Assembly (NCBI RefSeq): GCF_037325665.1
Contig: NC_090261.1
Coordinates: 31,477,922 to 31,541,921, forward strand
DNA from: Littorina saxatilis
Taxonomy: Eukaryota > Mollusca > Gastropoda > Littorinimorpha > Littorinidae
Length of the DNA: 64,000 bases
Direction: 5' to 3'
How positions within the stretch are numbered: the stretch's first letter is position 1; each line of letters begins with the position of its first letter. Shown piece by piece: positions 45,791 through 57,671 of the stretch. A program made the position numbers and the translations under genes. Below the pieces are notes generated by a model, which saw only the letters and a program-made list of their open reading frames with translations, was not told where the DNA came from and did not search any database.

Positions 45791-46767
45791 ATCAAATGAT
45801 CCGCTGCAAGAGCAGTTTGTAAATAAAATCAGCGATACAAAATGCCTCCGTTTCACTTAGATGGCGTATGGAAATAATTAATAACCTTATTTTATGATGG
45901 GTGACCTCATTGCAAATTGCTGAAATTTAAAAAACGATATCAAAAATAGAGTTACTAGACGGAGCCCTTCGGGGCGTTTAGTCATGCTTGAGACATATAT
46001 TCACATGTTTTGATAGAGTATGTCCTTATCTGCGACCAAAAGACAAATTGTTGCTTCAACAGTGCTTTGAGCGGATCATTAAGTATTGCACTTTCGCGTC
46101 TAATAACGTACGGTGTCTAAAATTAAATACGGCGAAGTGGTCTGAGCCTACAATGTTTAAATGTGTACACTACATTGGGTGTGCACGTTAAAGATCCCAC
46201 GATTGACAAAGGGGTCTTTCCTGGCAAAATTGCTTAGGCACAGTTAATAATTGTCTACCTATACCCGTGTGACTTGGAATGAAAGGTAAATATGCGCCGA
46301 AATGGCTGCAATCTACTGGCCGTATAAAATTTCATCTCACACGGCATCACTGCAGAGCGCCTAGAACTGTACCCACGGAATATGCGCGATATAAGACTCA
46401 TTGATTGATTGAAATGTTTGACTGCATAACTTCTAAAAACTAGTTCCATGGTCTCATCCCTCCCCCCATCTACCCCCCCCCCCCTTCATCCCCTATTTTG
46501 TTTTAAATCTTTTTTCTGTTCTTTTCTTGCTCCTCTTACAGTATCACGGTAAATGTTCCCAAATAGATCCTAGTTACCTCAGAGGACGTTAATCCCCAAA
46601 GTCAGCCAGTCAGTCAGTCATTAAAGGCAAAAGCGAGGTAACGCACAACTGGGTCCGACCAGTAAAGCCGTCGCTGCCTGTGTGACAACCACCATAAAAA
46701 TCTACCACAGCGGGAAACTTTCAATTTAAGTATTTTCAACCATCATGTGCCCGCATTAAACTTTACA
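45791..46767. other. Spacer between duplicate copies, with SINE fragment
   Basis: No gene seen. Contains a SINE fragment at 46150-46416 and a poly-C run at about 46474-46484. Confidence 0.5.
46150..46416 (+). mobile_element. Diverged, 5'-truncated (TTGA)n SINE
   Basis: TGTACACTACATTGGGTGTG leads into CACGTTAAAGATCCCACG and ends ATTGATTGATTG. This matches the complement of the SINE body at 38909-39436, with internal deletions. Confidence 0.75.
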
Positions 46768-46969
46768 ATCAAAGAATGTCTGTTGAGATAATCGAATGGA
46801 TCAAAACTTTGAAACCTGCGCGCATATTCTAAGCCGACTAACACATAATTGTTAAGGACATCATAAAATGGTTCTCGGTGAAAACTTGACCGAGGCCCAT
46901 TTTACGACGTCCTTGACTCGAGTGTGTGACGTATTCTCATAAATGCGCTGCTTCTTGGGCAAGGTAAAG

Positions 46970-47065
46970 AACCCCTTCGTTGTGAAGTTACACACGCGCA
47001 ATGTCGAGACAAATTCATCAAAGACATGAACGCAATCATCCATGGAAAACGCGCTGATCATGCCT
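46970..47065 (+). repeat. 96-bp exact repeat, first copy
   Basis: AACCCCTTCGTTGTGAAG to GCTGATCATGCCT. Identical by eye to 47902-47997. Copy A of the larger duplication lacks it at the corresponding place (near 43100), so it was inserted into copy B. Confidence 0.85.
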
Positions 47066-47559
47066 TCAATGCCGTTCTCGAGCTACGTTGACTTTTACAA
47101 AGGGTACAGCTGACACGGCTTACGTAATCTGGTTTCCTGGTCATTTGTGTAAAAAATCTGTCCGACAAAGAAAACTGCCCAACGAATATAGATAGCTCGG
47201 TCGAAAAAAATACTACCAGCAAAATATCTAACCCCCCCCCCCCTCCTCCCACCTCCGCCGAAGAAAGAGCACGGGATTCAATACATGATGATAGTTATTA
47301 AACACAAAGCAGTTGTTGCTAGGTTCAAGGCAATCACAAGATAGGAAAGCTTTCGAGTCATCGACAATCATTCGGAGGTGTGTTTTGGAACAAATGTTGG
47401 AGAAAAGGGTAAATGTCGGCTTCTTTTACAGACACTATCTAGTCTTATGTTTCTTATTTGTTTGACCCTCTTAGGATTATGGAGTTTTATGCACTGCCTT
47501 TTATAGTTAACTAAACTTTTGTATTTGAATTAGCCCATTGCAGTTGGTGTAGGCCTTAA

Positions 47560-47815
47560 GCTTATTTAAATCGCTTGTCCAGTATTTAATTTAGTTCTCA
47601 ATTTTTGCATGAACTCAAATGTTTAGTGTTCTTAGTATGTCTTGCTAAACTAAGTTCTATTTAATCAGAGTATGTTTGCGTGTGCTTATACTTAGTGATA
47701 TTGTAAAGCGCATAGTGCTTTTCGTTATGCGCTATAGAAATCTCCTTAATAAATAAATAAATAAATAATAAAATAATAAATAAATAAATAAATAAAAAAT
47801 AAATAAACATTCAAA
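47560..47815 (+). mobile_element. Possible retroposon 3' end with (ATAA)n tail
   Basis: GTAAAGCGCATAGTGCTTTT and GCGCTATAGAAATC precede a run of AATA/AAAT repeats (47748-47812). Such GCGC-stem ends with ATAA tails are common for invertebrate retroposons. The left limit is unknown. Confidence 0.4.
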
Positions 47816-47901
47816 ACTGTGTAAAATGGTCGAACTGAAGTTTTTGCACAACAAATATGACCATAACAATTATTTCTTAAACTCAAAGTACTGGACAAAT
47901 T

Positions 47902-47997
47902 AACCCCTTCGTTGTGAAGTTACACACGCGCAATGTCGAGACAAATTCATCAAAGACATGAACGCAATCATCCATGGAAAACGCGCTGATCATGCCT
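47902..47997 (+). repeat. 96-bp exact repeat, second copy
   Basis: Second copy of 46970-47065, same orientation, 932 bp downstream. It is followed by GTAAGG. One frame is open throughout and ends just before that donor-like sequence. Confidence 0.85.
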
Positions 47998-48760
47998 GTA
48001 AGGGCTGTTTTAAAGTCACTGAATGTCTAATGTTGATTGAGGTACATCATGTATGGTAACACTTATCTCCCAATACCCCCTCGGACTGTTCTAGAACCCC
48101 TTGCAATGCTTAAAAGATAAACTCCATTTCCTCACTTCATTTTGGCAGTTCAAAACTGTCAAAAACATGATTTCACATTTTGGTCATGCTCGCAATAGTT
48201 ATCTCCAATCGATGCTTCATAATATTCTGCATGTTTTAGTTCTGCAGTTGCTCATACATCTTTTTATAGACATCTGAAGACGTGTGCTGCTCACATACAG
48301 ATCAGCATAAATCCATTTACTACTTAGATTGTTTAGTGTCTATAATTATGTTATTTGCTTGTCTGTCTGTCTTGTGCGTACTCCTTCTCAAACATAAACA
48401 AACTCGGACATATTCAAAGATAGTCTACATAATTATGATCCAGAGACAGCCAGCATGCCTCTTCCTTGTTCTCCGACAAAAGAAAACTTCCTTGTGGCCT
48501 ATTGTGTGTTTTCGCCGGTAGGTGTCAATTGGCAGGCCAGGCACTTAATCACGCTTGACTCCCCTCCGCTTAAGCGGCAATCGTTTAGCAAGCCCCGGTG
48601 TCTGCTTCAAGAAAACCCTTCACACCCAGATTAGTGAGGGAACATCGAATAGTGACATTTTTTGATGTGATTTTCGATTTCATAAACAACAATTTTGGAA
48701 AAAATGATATAAAAGAGATAAATATTTTGCAAATACCGTATCTGGGTGGTCTAAATTAGG

Positions 48761-49820
48761 TTTCTTGTCAAACGTAAAATGCAGTATAGAAAAAAAACCG
48801 TTGTGTTGGAATTTAAGACTAAATCAATTTGGGTCTACTTGTAGAAACAGTGTTAATAAATGTTCAACAAATGCTGAAAGAAACAATTGGCAGCACCCTT
48901 GAAACGCTTGGCATGTATATTAAATGTTGAATGTATATTGGTTAAGAACAAAAGTAAGGCAATTTCGTTACTGTTTGAAACCTCAATAGTTCTTTGAATG
49001 TTCGCCTTCTTTTTATTTTTACGGTACCGAGAAGCCTTCAACAGATGTATACATGTATAACTAATTCAATAAGTTTTTCGAAGCATCATATTCTAAACTC
49101 TTACGTTAAATGTCTGACCTTTTTGTTTTTGTTTTTATTTGTTTCTGTTGGGTTTCAAACAACATTCTGTGAGATAACCTTTAAGGTCATCGCCGTAACA
49201 AGAACACTGTTCTTCCTTTTTAGGCTTTTATAGTCCATACAATATTTGCTGGCTTACACCCGTCAATTTTTACGTGTATCAGTTCATGAAATATTTGACG
49301 GCTTTTACCCATCTATGTTATCTTTCCCGGTCAAGGCAATATCTTGAAATGATTGTTGAAACTTCAGAGAACCCTTTGCTTAAAGTTCCAAAGATTGTTT
49401 TTGTTTTGGAGCTTTCCATTCTTTTCGATCATGAACAAGGAAATAGCTGAATGAGTATGACGCATTCTCTAAAGCTGTCCTGGGGTACAGAACGGATGTG
49501 ATCACACACTTATCGCTCGCTTGAGTAATTCTTTAATCACACAAGAAGCTTTTGTGGTGTTTTGTTTTCTTGAAATAGTGACACGTTACCTGGCACACTT
49601 AAGCAGGTTTCATGCCCCCCCTCCCTACCCATTGGGAATACTGACCACTTGAACAAATCTGAGTGTGTGGAGTTACGCCCTGGAGTCATACTCGCCGGAG
49701 AAAAAAGGGTGAGTTCTTGGCTTTGTGGCGCCAATAACAAGTCATTGATGACGAATTGAGTCATCTGTCAGTAAAACGTAAAAACGGAGGAAGGTCTCTT
49801 ATTCATATTTGCTTCTTTGG
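48761..49820. other. Sequence present only in copy B
   Basis: Absent from copy A, where the flanks join directly (CTAAATCAGG/CTACCAAAAC). No terminal inverted repeats, clear target duplication or coding exon are visible. It could be an insertion in B or a deletion in A. Confidence 0.6.
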
Positions 49821-50284
49821 CTACCATAACTGTCTCGTTGTATGCTTTTTTTTTCTTCCAAGTATATACAACTATTGCAACAACAATAAAGAGCTAACAG
49901 GCAAGTGATATTTAATTTAGAAATGGAATACTCTTTAATTTAAAACAAAAGCACAACGAACAAGATGTTTTAATTTATTTCGCTCCAAGTCAAAATTTAA
50001 GCAAAACATCTAAATAGTTTTAAATGCGCATTTAGTCCGCTGTCGCACGGAGGAATGTAGGATTACCAAAACCGGCAAAATCAAAACTGGGCAAAACTTG
50101 ATTTAAAAGAACGCCCCCCCCCCCCCCCCCACCCCCCTGTAGAATTTGCACTGCTAGATGCGTTGGCGGCATCCCATCCTGCCTCTCCCAACTTGCCGTA
50201 TCCCAGTCTGCCTTACCCTATTTGCCGCATCCCAGCGTGCTGCTTTGTGTGTGTTAGTGCGTGTGTATTTGTGTTTGTGAGGCA

Positions 50285-50356
<72 letters not shown>

Positions 50357-50440
50357 AAAAAGAGAGAGAGAGAAAAGAGAGAGAGAGAAAGACAGAGAGA
50401 GACGGGGAGAGAGAGAGAAAAGGGGAGAGAGAGAGAGGGG

Positions 50441-50500
<60 letters not shown>

Positions 50501-50520
50501 CCACACACACACACATACAC

Positions 50521-50551
<31 letters not shown>

Positions 50552-50570
50552 AGAGAGAGATTTCAACAAA
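50285..50570. repeat. (GA)n-rich tract, copy B
   Basis: Counterpart of 44055-44320 with different interruptions. Confidence 0.95.
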
Positions 50571-50977
50571 ATCAAGGAAAAGAAAAGCCTAACAAAGATT
50601 TCAGTGGCAGCCCAACTTTTCGACCTGTTGCCAGCGGCTTCCTCAGCGGCGTTTAATTCTGCGAGACGCCAATTCATGCATCAAGTAGGCCCTACTAAGC
50701 AACACAATACCATAGTTAATTCTGTTACGAAACACTAAAGCAAATATTTCAAAGATAAAATCTACAAGACTTGACTAAAATTAATGTAAAAAATCAACAA
50801 CAAGAAGAAACAGAGGCGAAAACAGTATTTGACTTTCAATGTTTTTGCAGAGAATTTGTTTACGGCAATAGTGAAGAACTAACATGTTTTATGAACGTGT
50901 TTATGTTTTGCAATCTTGTTTTCTGATTTATCCATCTATGATATTTATTTACCTATTTTCACTTTACTTATTTAGTT

Positions 50978-51177
50978 NNNNNNNNNNNNNNNNNNNNNNN
51001 NNNNNNNNNNNNNNNNNNNNNNNNNNNNNNNNNNNNNNNNNNNNNNNNNNNNNNNNNNNNNNNNNNNNNNNNNNNNNNNNNNNNNNNNNNNNNNNNNNNN
51101 NNNNNNNNNNNNNNNNNNNNNNNNNNNNNNNNNNNNNNNNNNNNNNNNNNNNNNNNNNNNNNNNNNNNNNNNNNNNN
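50978..51177. other. Assembly gap (200 N)
   Basis: Exactly 200 N, which looks like a placeholder length. The real gap size is unknown. Confidence 0.99.
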
Positions 51178-51262
51178 CACGTTATATGTCAAAGCAGCAC
51201 CGCTTTGATATGGCCCTTCGTGGTCGGCTGGGCGTTTAAGCAAACAAACAAACAAATAATAC
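51178..51262 (+). mobile_element. SINE 3' end fragment
   Basis: GTCAAAGCAGCACCGCTTTG and a (CAAA)n tail match the 3' part of the SINE at 15224. The 5' part is lost in the gap. Confidence 0.7.
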
Positions 51263-51379
51263 TCACTGATGAACAAAACCCAGGGCAGCAATCTAAAATA
51301 CTGATGAATGCTCACTGATGATTTCTATGATCCGCAGAAAGGGAAGAAAGTTAACGATAATAATCACTTGTGAAATAGA

Positions 51380-51600
51380 TTTTTTTTTGGGGGGGAAGGG
51401 GAGACGGGGGGGGGGGGGGGCGGTATTGGTGTGTGTGGGGGGGGGGTTGTCCTAGGGGAGTATTGTCTAGGGGGGAAATTGACCCGGGGGGAGTTATCCT
51501 AGGGGGGGGGGGAGTTTGTCCTAGGGGGGAGTTGTCCAGGGGGGGATTGTCTGGGGGGAAAAGTCCAGGGGGGGTATGTCAGGGGGGGAATTGTCCTAAT
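51380..51600 (+). repeat. G-rich minisatellite
   Basis: About ten degenerate units of roughly 17-22 bp of the form TTGTCCTAGGGGGGA, with G runs of 5-12. Potential G-quadruplex former. Gly-rich reading frames are artefacts. Confidence 0.85.
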
Positions 51601-52060
51601 ACGATACAAATGATAGGGATCAGACAATCCCAAGCTCAAGAGCTTTGCTTTTGAAAGGCAGAGGTGGGTCGTCGCTGGCGATATTTTGCTTGAGAAGAAA
51701 AAAGTGTTATTCTTTTTTTGCCTGATCTTACTCAAAAATACTACGTATACATCACGTGGAAATAACACATATGATTTTATAACAGAAACCAACCTTTTTA
51801 TTCGTGAATAGCTTTATACTTTAGGAAGAGAAAACAGTAGACATGAACAGCAGAAATGAGTTTTCTCATACAAGAGTAGTAGAAATGAATTTTCTCAACT
51901 AACAGTGGAAAAGAAATAAATTTGTTCACCAATCGTTTATGTCGCTTATCGCCGACAAACAGCAATTTACTTAACACAGCATTTAATCTACATTGAACAA
52001 AATGAAATAAAAAACACCTTTGTCTTCTGTGTAGCCGCGACTTATCTGGGTTTGTATTCC
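51601..52060. other. Spacer, no gene seen
   Basis: AT-rich unique sequence. A minus-strand open frame here depends on the adjacent TC tract and is not supported. Confidence 0.5.
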
Positions 52061-52063
52061 TGC

Positions 52064-52209
<146 letters not shown>

Positions 52210-52219
52210 ATGCTTCTAA

Positions 52220-53113
52220 CCACTAGACAAAAACGACAATCTATCATCAAAATGTCCTAAACTACAAATACAAAATCAAGATGTAACTGAAGTTGATAAC
52301 CATAAAGTCTTGGGAATAACCATTGATAATAATCTGTCTTGGTCAAAACATTTAGATACACTTTGTAAATATACTTCTAAAAAATATATCAGTTATCAAA
52401 AATTAAACACTTTCTAGACCTACGCACACGAAAACTGTTTTTTTCAGGCATATATTCAATCAACTATTGATTATGCGTCCACAGTGTGGGACTCTGCAAG
52501 TGCAAACACTTTGAAACACTTGTGCTCTTTACATAGACGAGCTGTTACATTAATTCTTTAAAAAGATGCATCTCTCTCTACGTCTGATTATAAAAAATTA
52601 AAGATTCTTCCTATCAAATCAAGATTTACCTATAACAAAGGTGCAATGATGCATAGAATTATGTCAGGGAATGCACCTACATTCATTGCCTCAAATTTCA
52701 AACTGAATAATTCAATAAAACTAAACAAATTAATTACCCCAACCCATAGAATTGACCTTTACAAATCAAGTCTTTCTTATTCTGGCGCCTTATTGTGGAA
52801 CTCCATTCCTGATTTAATTAAAATGCAATTCAGTGAAACTTCCTTCAAAGAAATGTGCATGCTGTTTCTCTTGGAAACAAGTAAATAATTATGTGATAAT
52901 ATTACATCATAATTGCTTGCTATTCATAATGCATTTTAAAATGTCTTTTTAATTTGTTGACATGTTAATTATATACATTGTATTGTAATTAACTTAACTT
53001 CTATTTCTTCTTGTTACTAATCGAGTTACCCTCAATGGGCGAGGGCCGGACAAAAAAAAAAGCATGTATACTTTGCTTATTCTGCTACCCTCGATAAATA
53101 AATAAAGTTCAAA

Positions 53114-53115
<2 letters not shown>
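52220..53115 (+). mobile_element. Old 5'-truncated LINE fragment of a second family
   Basis: DNHKVLGITIDNNLSWSKHL, then YIQSTIDYASTVWDSASANT and SLHRRAVTLIL, is the end of a LINE reverse transcriptase and its C-terminal extension. A tail section with SYSGALLWNSIPDLIK ends at 52888. Several in-frame stops and shifts show it is dead. The 3' end has CGAGGGCCGGACAAAAAAAA and AATAAATAAAGTTC. It differs from the other LINEs here in sequence and tail. Confidence 0.8.
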
Positions 53116-53176
<61 letters not shown>

Positions 53177-53182
53177 GTCTCA

Positions 53183-53251
<69 letters not shown>
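53116..53251. repeat. (TC)n microsatellite
   Basis: CT repeats with a few TT and GT interruptions, directly at the 3' end of the LINE fragment. Confidence 0.97.
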
Positions 53252-53420
53252 AGATACGGACCCTTCACAATTGGTTTAACAAATTACACATTTTCAACCA
53301 AAATGAGTCTTTCTTTTTAACTTTTTCTGGCCCAGAGATCAAAACCATCAACGACGATTGTTTTCTTGCTTGCTATTGAGTTACGATCGTTTCAAAGAAA
53401 CCATGATTTTTTCAATGCAG

Positions 53421-53515
53421 CACTAGTGGAAACAAAAGATGGAAAAGATTACCTGAGACGCATTCTAAACGCATTCAACCTCTGCGGTCTCGGAGCTGAA
53501 AAGACAGGAATCAGT
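53421..53515 (+). CDS. Candidate orphan exon
   Basis: Bounded by TTTTTTCAATGCAG on the left and GTAAGT on the right. Reads LVETKDGKDYLRRILNAFNL then CGLGAEKTGIS, with no stop in that frame. No family is recognised and no partner exon was found nearby. It may belong to a gene outside the window, a captured fragment or chance. Confidence 0.3.
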
Positions 53516-53918
53516 GTAAGTTTGCAACCGACTGAATGGTGACTGGAAACTTCAAACAGTCAGAAAACTGGAGTAAAATCCCCTACTGGGATTCGGCACG
53601 AATGAGAATTATTTTTGACCGATCCGCGTAATGCGAAACCGACACCGACGTGAAAATTATGAAACGATTCAAAGGAAATCTGTTCCAATATATGGACAGG
53701 AAAAAACTTAACCCAAGAAATGTTGACATCAGCGACCTTTTTGTCTATTTCTTCCTTTTTTTCTCCTCCTTTTTTGTCTCCTTCTTCTTTTGTCTGCAGC
53801 ATATACCCCAAATAGTGGAGTGTGTGCTCCTGCGAATACCATGAGCTGCTTTTGTGTCTTTTGTGTCTTGTTTTTCTATTTCTGTCCCTTTGCTCTTTAT
53901 TGCATTTTTTCTTTTCCG

Positions 53919-54760
53919 TTTTTACATTTAGTCAAGTTTTGACTAAATGTTTTAACATAGAGGGGGAATCGAGACGAGGGTCGTGGTGTATGTGTGTACG
54001 TGTGTGTCTGTCTGTCTGTGCGTGTGTGTGTGGAGAGCGATTCAGACCAAACTACTGGACCGATCTTTATGAAATTTGACATGAGAGTTCCTGGGAATGA
54101 TATCCCCGGAGTTTTATTTTCATTTTTTCGATAAATACCTTTGATGACGTCATATCCGGCTTTTTGTAAAAGTTGAGACGGCACTGTCACACCCTCATTT
54201 TTCAATCAAATTGATTGAAATTTGTGTAAAGCAATCTTCGACGAAGGCCATACTTCGGTATTGCATTTCAGCTTGGTGGCTTAAAAATTAATTAATGACT
54301 TTGGTCATTAAAAATCTGAATTTTAATAAAAGATTTTTATATAAAACGATCCAAATTTACGTTCATCTTATTCTACATCATTTCCTGATTCCCAAAAACA
54401 TATAAATATGTTATATTTGGATTAAAAACAAGCTCTGAAAATTAAAAATATAAACATTATGATCAAAATTAAATTTTCGAAATCGATTTAAAAACAATTT
54501 CGTCTTATTCCTTGTCGGTTCCTGATTCCAAAAACATATAGATGTGATATGCTCAGAAAGTTAAAAACGAAGAGAGGTACAGAAAAGCGTGCTATGCAGC
54601 ACAGCGAAACCACTACCGCGCTGAACAGGCTCGTCAGTTTCACTCCGTTTTGCACAAGCGGCGGACTACGGTCATTGTGAACAAATGCAGTGCGTTCAGT
54701 TTCATTCTGTGAGTTACACAGCTTGACTAAATGTAGTAATTTCGCCTTACGCGACTTGTT
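53919..54760 (+). mobile_element. ~850-bp interspersed element, copy 7
   Basis: TTTTTACATTTAGTCAAG to ACGCGACTTGTT, ACATTTAGTC subfamily. Short TG tract at 53988-54031. Confidence 0.8.
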
Positions 54761-54762
54761 CC

Positions 54763-54835
54763 TTTTTATATTTAGTCAAGTTTTGACTAAATATTTTAAC
54801 GTAGAGGGGGGAATCGAGACGAGGGTCGTGGTGTA

Positions 54836-54909
<74 letters not shown>

Positions 54910-55615
54910 TATGTGCGTGTGTGTGTGTGTGTGTAGAGCGATTCAGAGTAAACTACTGGACCGATCTTTATGACATTTTTCAGGAGAGTTCCTGGGTATG
55001 ATATCCCCAGACATTTTTTTAATTTTTTCGATAAATATCTTTGATGACGTCATATCCGGCATTTTGTAAAAAGTTGAGGCGGCACTGTCACACCCTCATG
55101 TTTTAATAAAATTGATTGAAATTTTGGCAAAGCAATCTTCGACGAAGGCCGGACTTTGGTATTGCATATCCGCTTGGAGGCTTAAAATTTAATTAATGAC
55201 TTTGGTCATTAAAAATCGGAAAATTGTAATTAAAATTATTTTTTATAAAACGATCCAAAATTACGTTTATCGTATTCTTCATCATTTTCTGATTCCAAAA
55301 ACATATAAATATGTTATATTCGGATTAAAAACAAGCTCTGAAAATTACCCCTATTACTTAAAAATATAAAAATTATGATCAAAATTAAATTTCCGAAATC
55401 GATTTAAAAACAATTTCATCTTATTCCTTGTCCGTTCCTGATTCCAAAAACATATAGATATGATATGTTTGGATTAAAAACACGTTCAGAGAGTTAAAAA
55501 GAATAGAGATATAGAAAAGCGTGCTATCCTCCTCAGCGCAACCGCTACCGCGCTTTTCTGGATTGTTAATTTCACTGCCTTTGCCACGAGCGGTGGACAG
55601 ACGATGCTACAAGTG
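54763..55615 (+). mobile_element. ~850-bp interspersed element, copy 8, 3'-truncated
   Basis: Starts TTTTTATATTTAGTCAAG only two bases after copy 7 ends. Long TG tract (54833-54934). Similarity stops near GATGCTACAAGTGT, before the usual CTTGACTAAATG...ACTTGTT end. Confidence 0.8.
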
Positions 55616-56195
55616 TCCTTGTCTACATATATTTATACCGAAATCGCCATTTGACCATTAAAATGCAGAGTTTATTATCTACAGATATCAACAATACACC
55701 CCCTTTTGATCTGGAAAAACGAAGCCAGTGTAGCCGTTCGAAAATTCATTGTAGTATTCCAGCGTAGTACTCATAGTAGGATATCCTTATTTGGAAAATG
55801 CCAAGCGCAAAACTCCTATCAAATCCCGTGCATTTCGTGCGTTTAAAAAAAAAAGCGTGGACAGCGCTCCAGTGTTGCTGCACTTGTTTGGGCGTGGCTA
55901 TTTGCATAGTGACATGAATTTGATTGGTCAGTATTTTTAGGCAAAGCACATGTTCTCAGCAAACAGAAAACAAAATATTGGAAGCGTGAGTCACGCTACC
56001 CAAAAATAAAATCTTTTTTTACATATATTTTTTTTTCTATAATTTTTTTCCCCATGGTTCATTCTTCATTTGACATAATTTTGTATCGAAATCTAACCAT
56101 AAGATTATTGAAAAAAAGCAAAAATGTTGACGACCACCTTTAAGTACCCAGTTTCTGAAAATGACCGCTTTTATCGTGTCTTTCTTCCGAAGGAC

Positions 56196-56252
<57 letters not shown>

Positions 56253-56255
56253 CCA

Positions 56256-56300
<45 letters not shown>

Positions 56301-56936
56301 ATTATGCTTTCTTTCTGCTTTTCTATTTCCGTGCCCAGTTGTTTTCGACATGGCAGATTTTTATCTCTATTGTATTCTCCCGAGTACCACGCGCTGCCGC
56401 TGTGTGCTTGACGAATGAATTATTTGATGTTTCTAACAGGAAGACGCAAAATCGTGTTGATTAATCTTTAACGTTTAAGTACCATTATTCCCTGTTTTTA
56501 ATGCACGATCCGCCTCGTCGTGTGAAAGTTGAGCAGGACCGCGAGAAGATATAATCTTTTTTTTTTATCCTACATACGTGAGAGAGACACTCGTGAGATA
56601 ATAATCGTTCAAATCACACGTGTGTATATCATGTAAATGAAGTCATGTCAAGCAAGTCTGGCAGGGACCTGTTTTTCCACTGCTTATGATGCCAAAGTCA
56701 CCGAGACAAACGTCATTATAGAAAACAAAATTGCGCTCGCTAATTACCCTCGATGAATTTTTAGAACTAACACGTCACGCCACACTTTCAGAGTGACGTT
56801 TCTGTACTTTGACGTAATAGATTGCACAAGGCTTTAGAAGAGATCGAGGTTCCAAAACAAGCGTCTTCGAAGTTAGCTGCCTCGACTGCAAGACATGTTC
56901 AGTAAAATACACGTAAGTACAGTATGTAGGATAAAC
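55616..56936. other. Spacer with (TG)n, no gene seen
   Basis: AT-rich unique sequence with a (TG)n tract at 56199-56295. No coding evidence. Confidence 0.5.
56199..56295. repeat. (TG)n microsatellite
   Basis: TG repeats broken once by CCCAA. Confidence 0.97.
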
Positions 56937-57087
56937 AGAATACTACATGGCTTGCTGTGTCGTACCAGATTTACACACGTTGCTTTTTTCAAATAGTGAA
57001 CAGCTCGCTTTCGCGCGCTCGCAGTTCAATATTTAAAAAAACAACTCGTGTAAATCTGGTACGACACAGCAAGCCATGTAGTATTCT
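56937..57087. mobile_element. Fold-back MITE
   Basis: Arms of about 46 bp (56937-56982 and 57042-57087) begin AGAATACTACATGGCTTGCT and are perfectly complementary for about 40 bp. The loop is about 59 bp and GC-rich (CGCTTTCGCGCGCTCGC). No clear target duplication is visible. Confidence 0.75.
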
Positions 57088-57174
57088 CTATATCTGAGGC
57101 TGAATGAGTGGTGAAAAGGATTCCACAGGAATTGCGAGAGTAAAAAAAACCCATTCAATTGGACACTCGTGCAT

Positions 57175-57299
57175 GTCAATGCGTGCGTGCGTGCGTACGT
57201 GCGTGCGTGCGTGCGTGCGTGCGTGTGTGCGACTGTGCGTACGTTCGTGTGTGTATATATATGTGTGTGTGTGTGTGTATTGGGGGGGTGCAGGGGTGC

Positions 57300-57360
<61 letters not shown>

Positions 57361-57445
57361 TTTTGCGTGTGTGCTAGCGTGCGTATACGTGCTTTTCCGC
57401 ATGTATGTCCGTCTGTGTCTGTATGTGTTCGTGTATATGTGAGTG
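57175..57445. repeat. TG/GCGT-rich tract
   Basis: (GCGT)n followed by (TG)n of nearly 60 bases. Coding frames here are artefacts. Confidence 0.95.
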
Positions 57446-57671
57446 TGTGTTCATTGCATCATTGTGATTTCGGAATACAAACAGACTAGTGGTACCCGTG
57501 CTACGCACTTTGTGTGCTGCGCATGCGATGTCATTTTGTTGGTTATGTGCTTGTGAAAATGTTGTTTGCACCCCTCCCCCCCCCCCCCCCCCCCGCACAT
57601 TATCCCGCATATAATGAATTATATTCTCTTGGTGAAAAATAAAATGTTAACCCTTACACCGGTGCAATTCT

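Larger units (their letters stand above)
46768..50977 (+). repeat. Duplicated segment, copy B (empty LINE site, ends at gap)
   Basis: Partner of copy A. It has about 1.3 kb (47164-48492) and 1.06 kb (48761-49820) that copy A lacks, plus a 96-bp insertion at 46970-47065. Homology with copy A continues right into the N run at 50978, so the true end is hidden. Confidence 0.85.

Noticed and set aside
50884-51318. Open frames across the N run
   Set aside because: They exist only because N codons are not read as stops.
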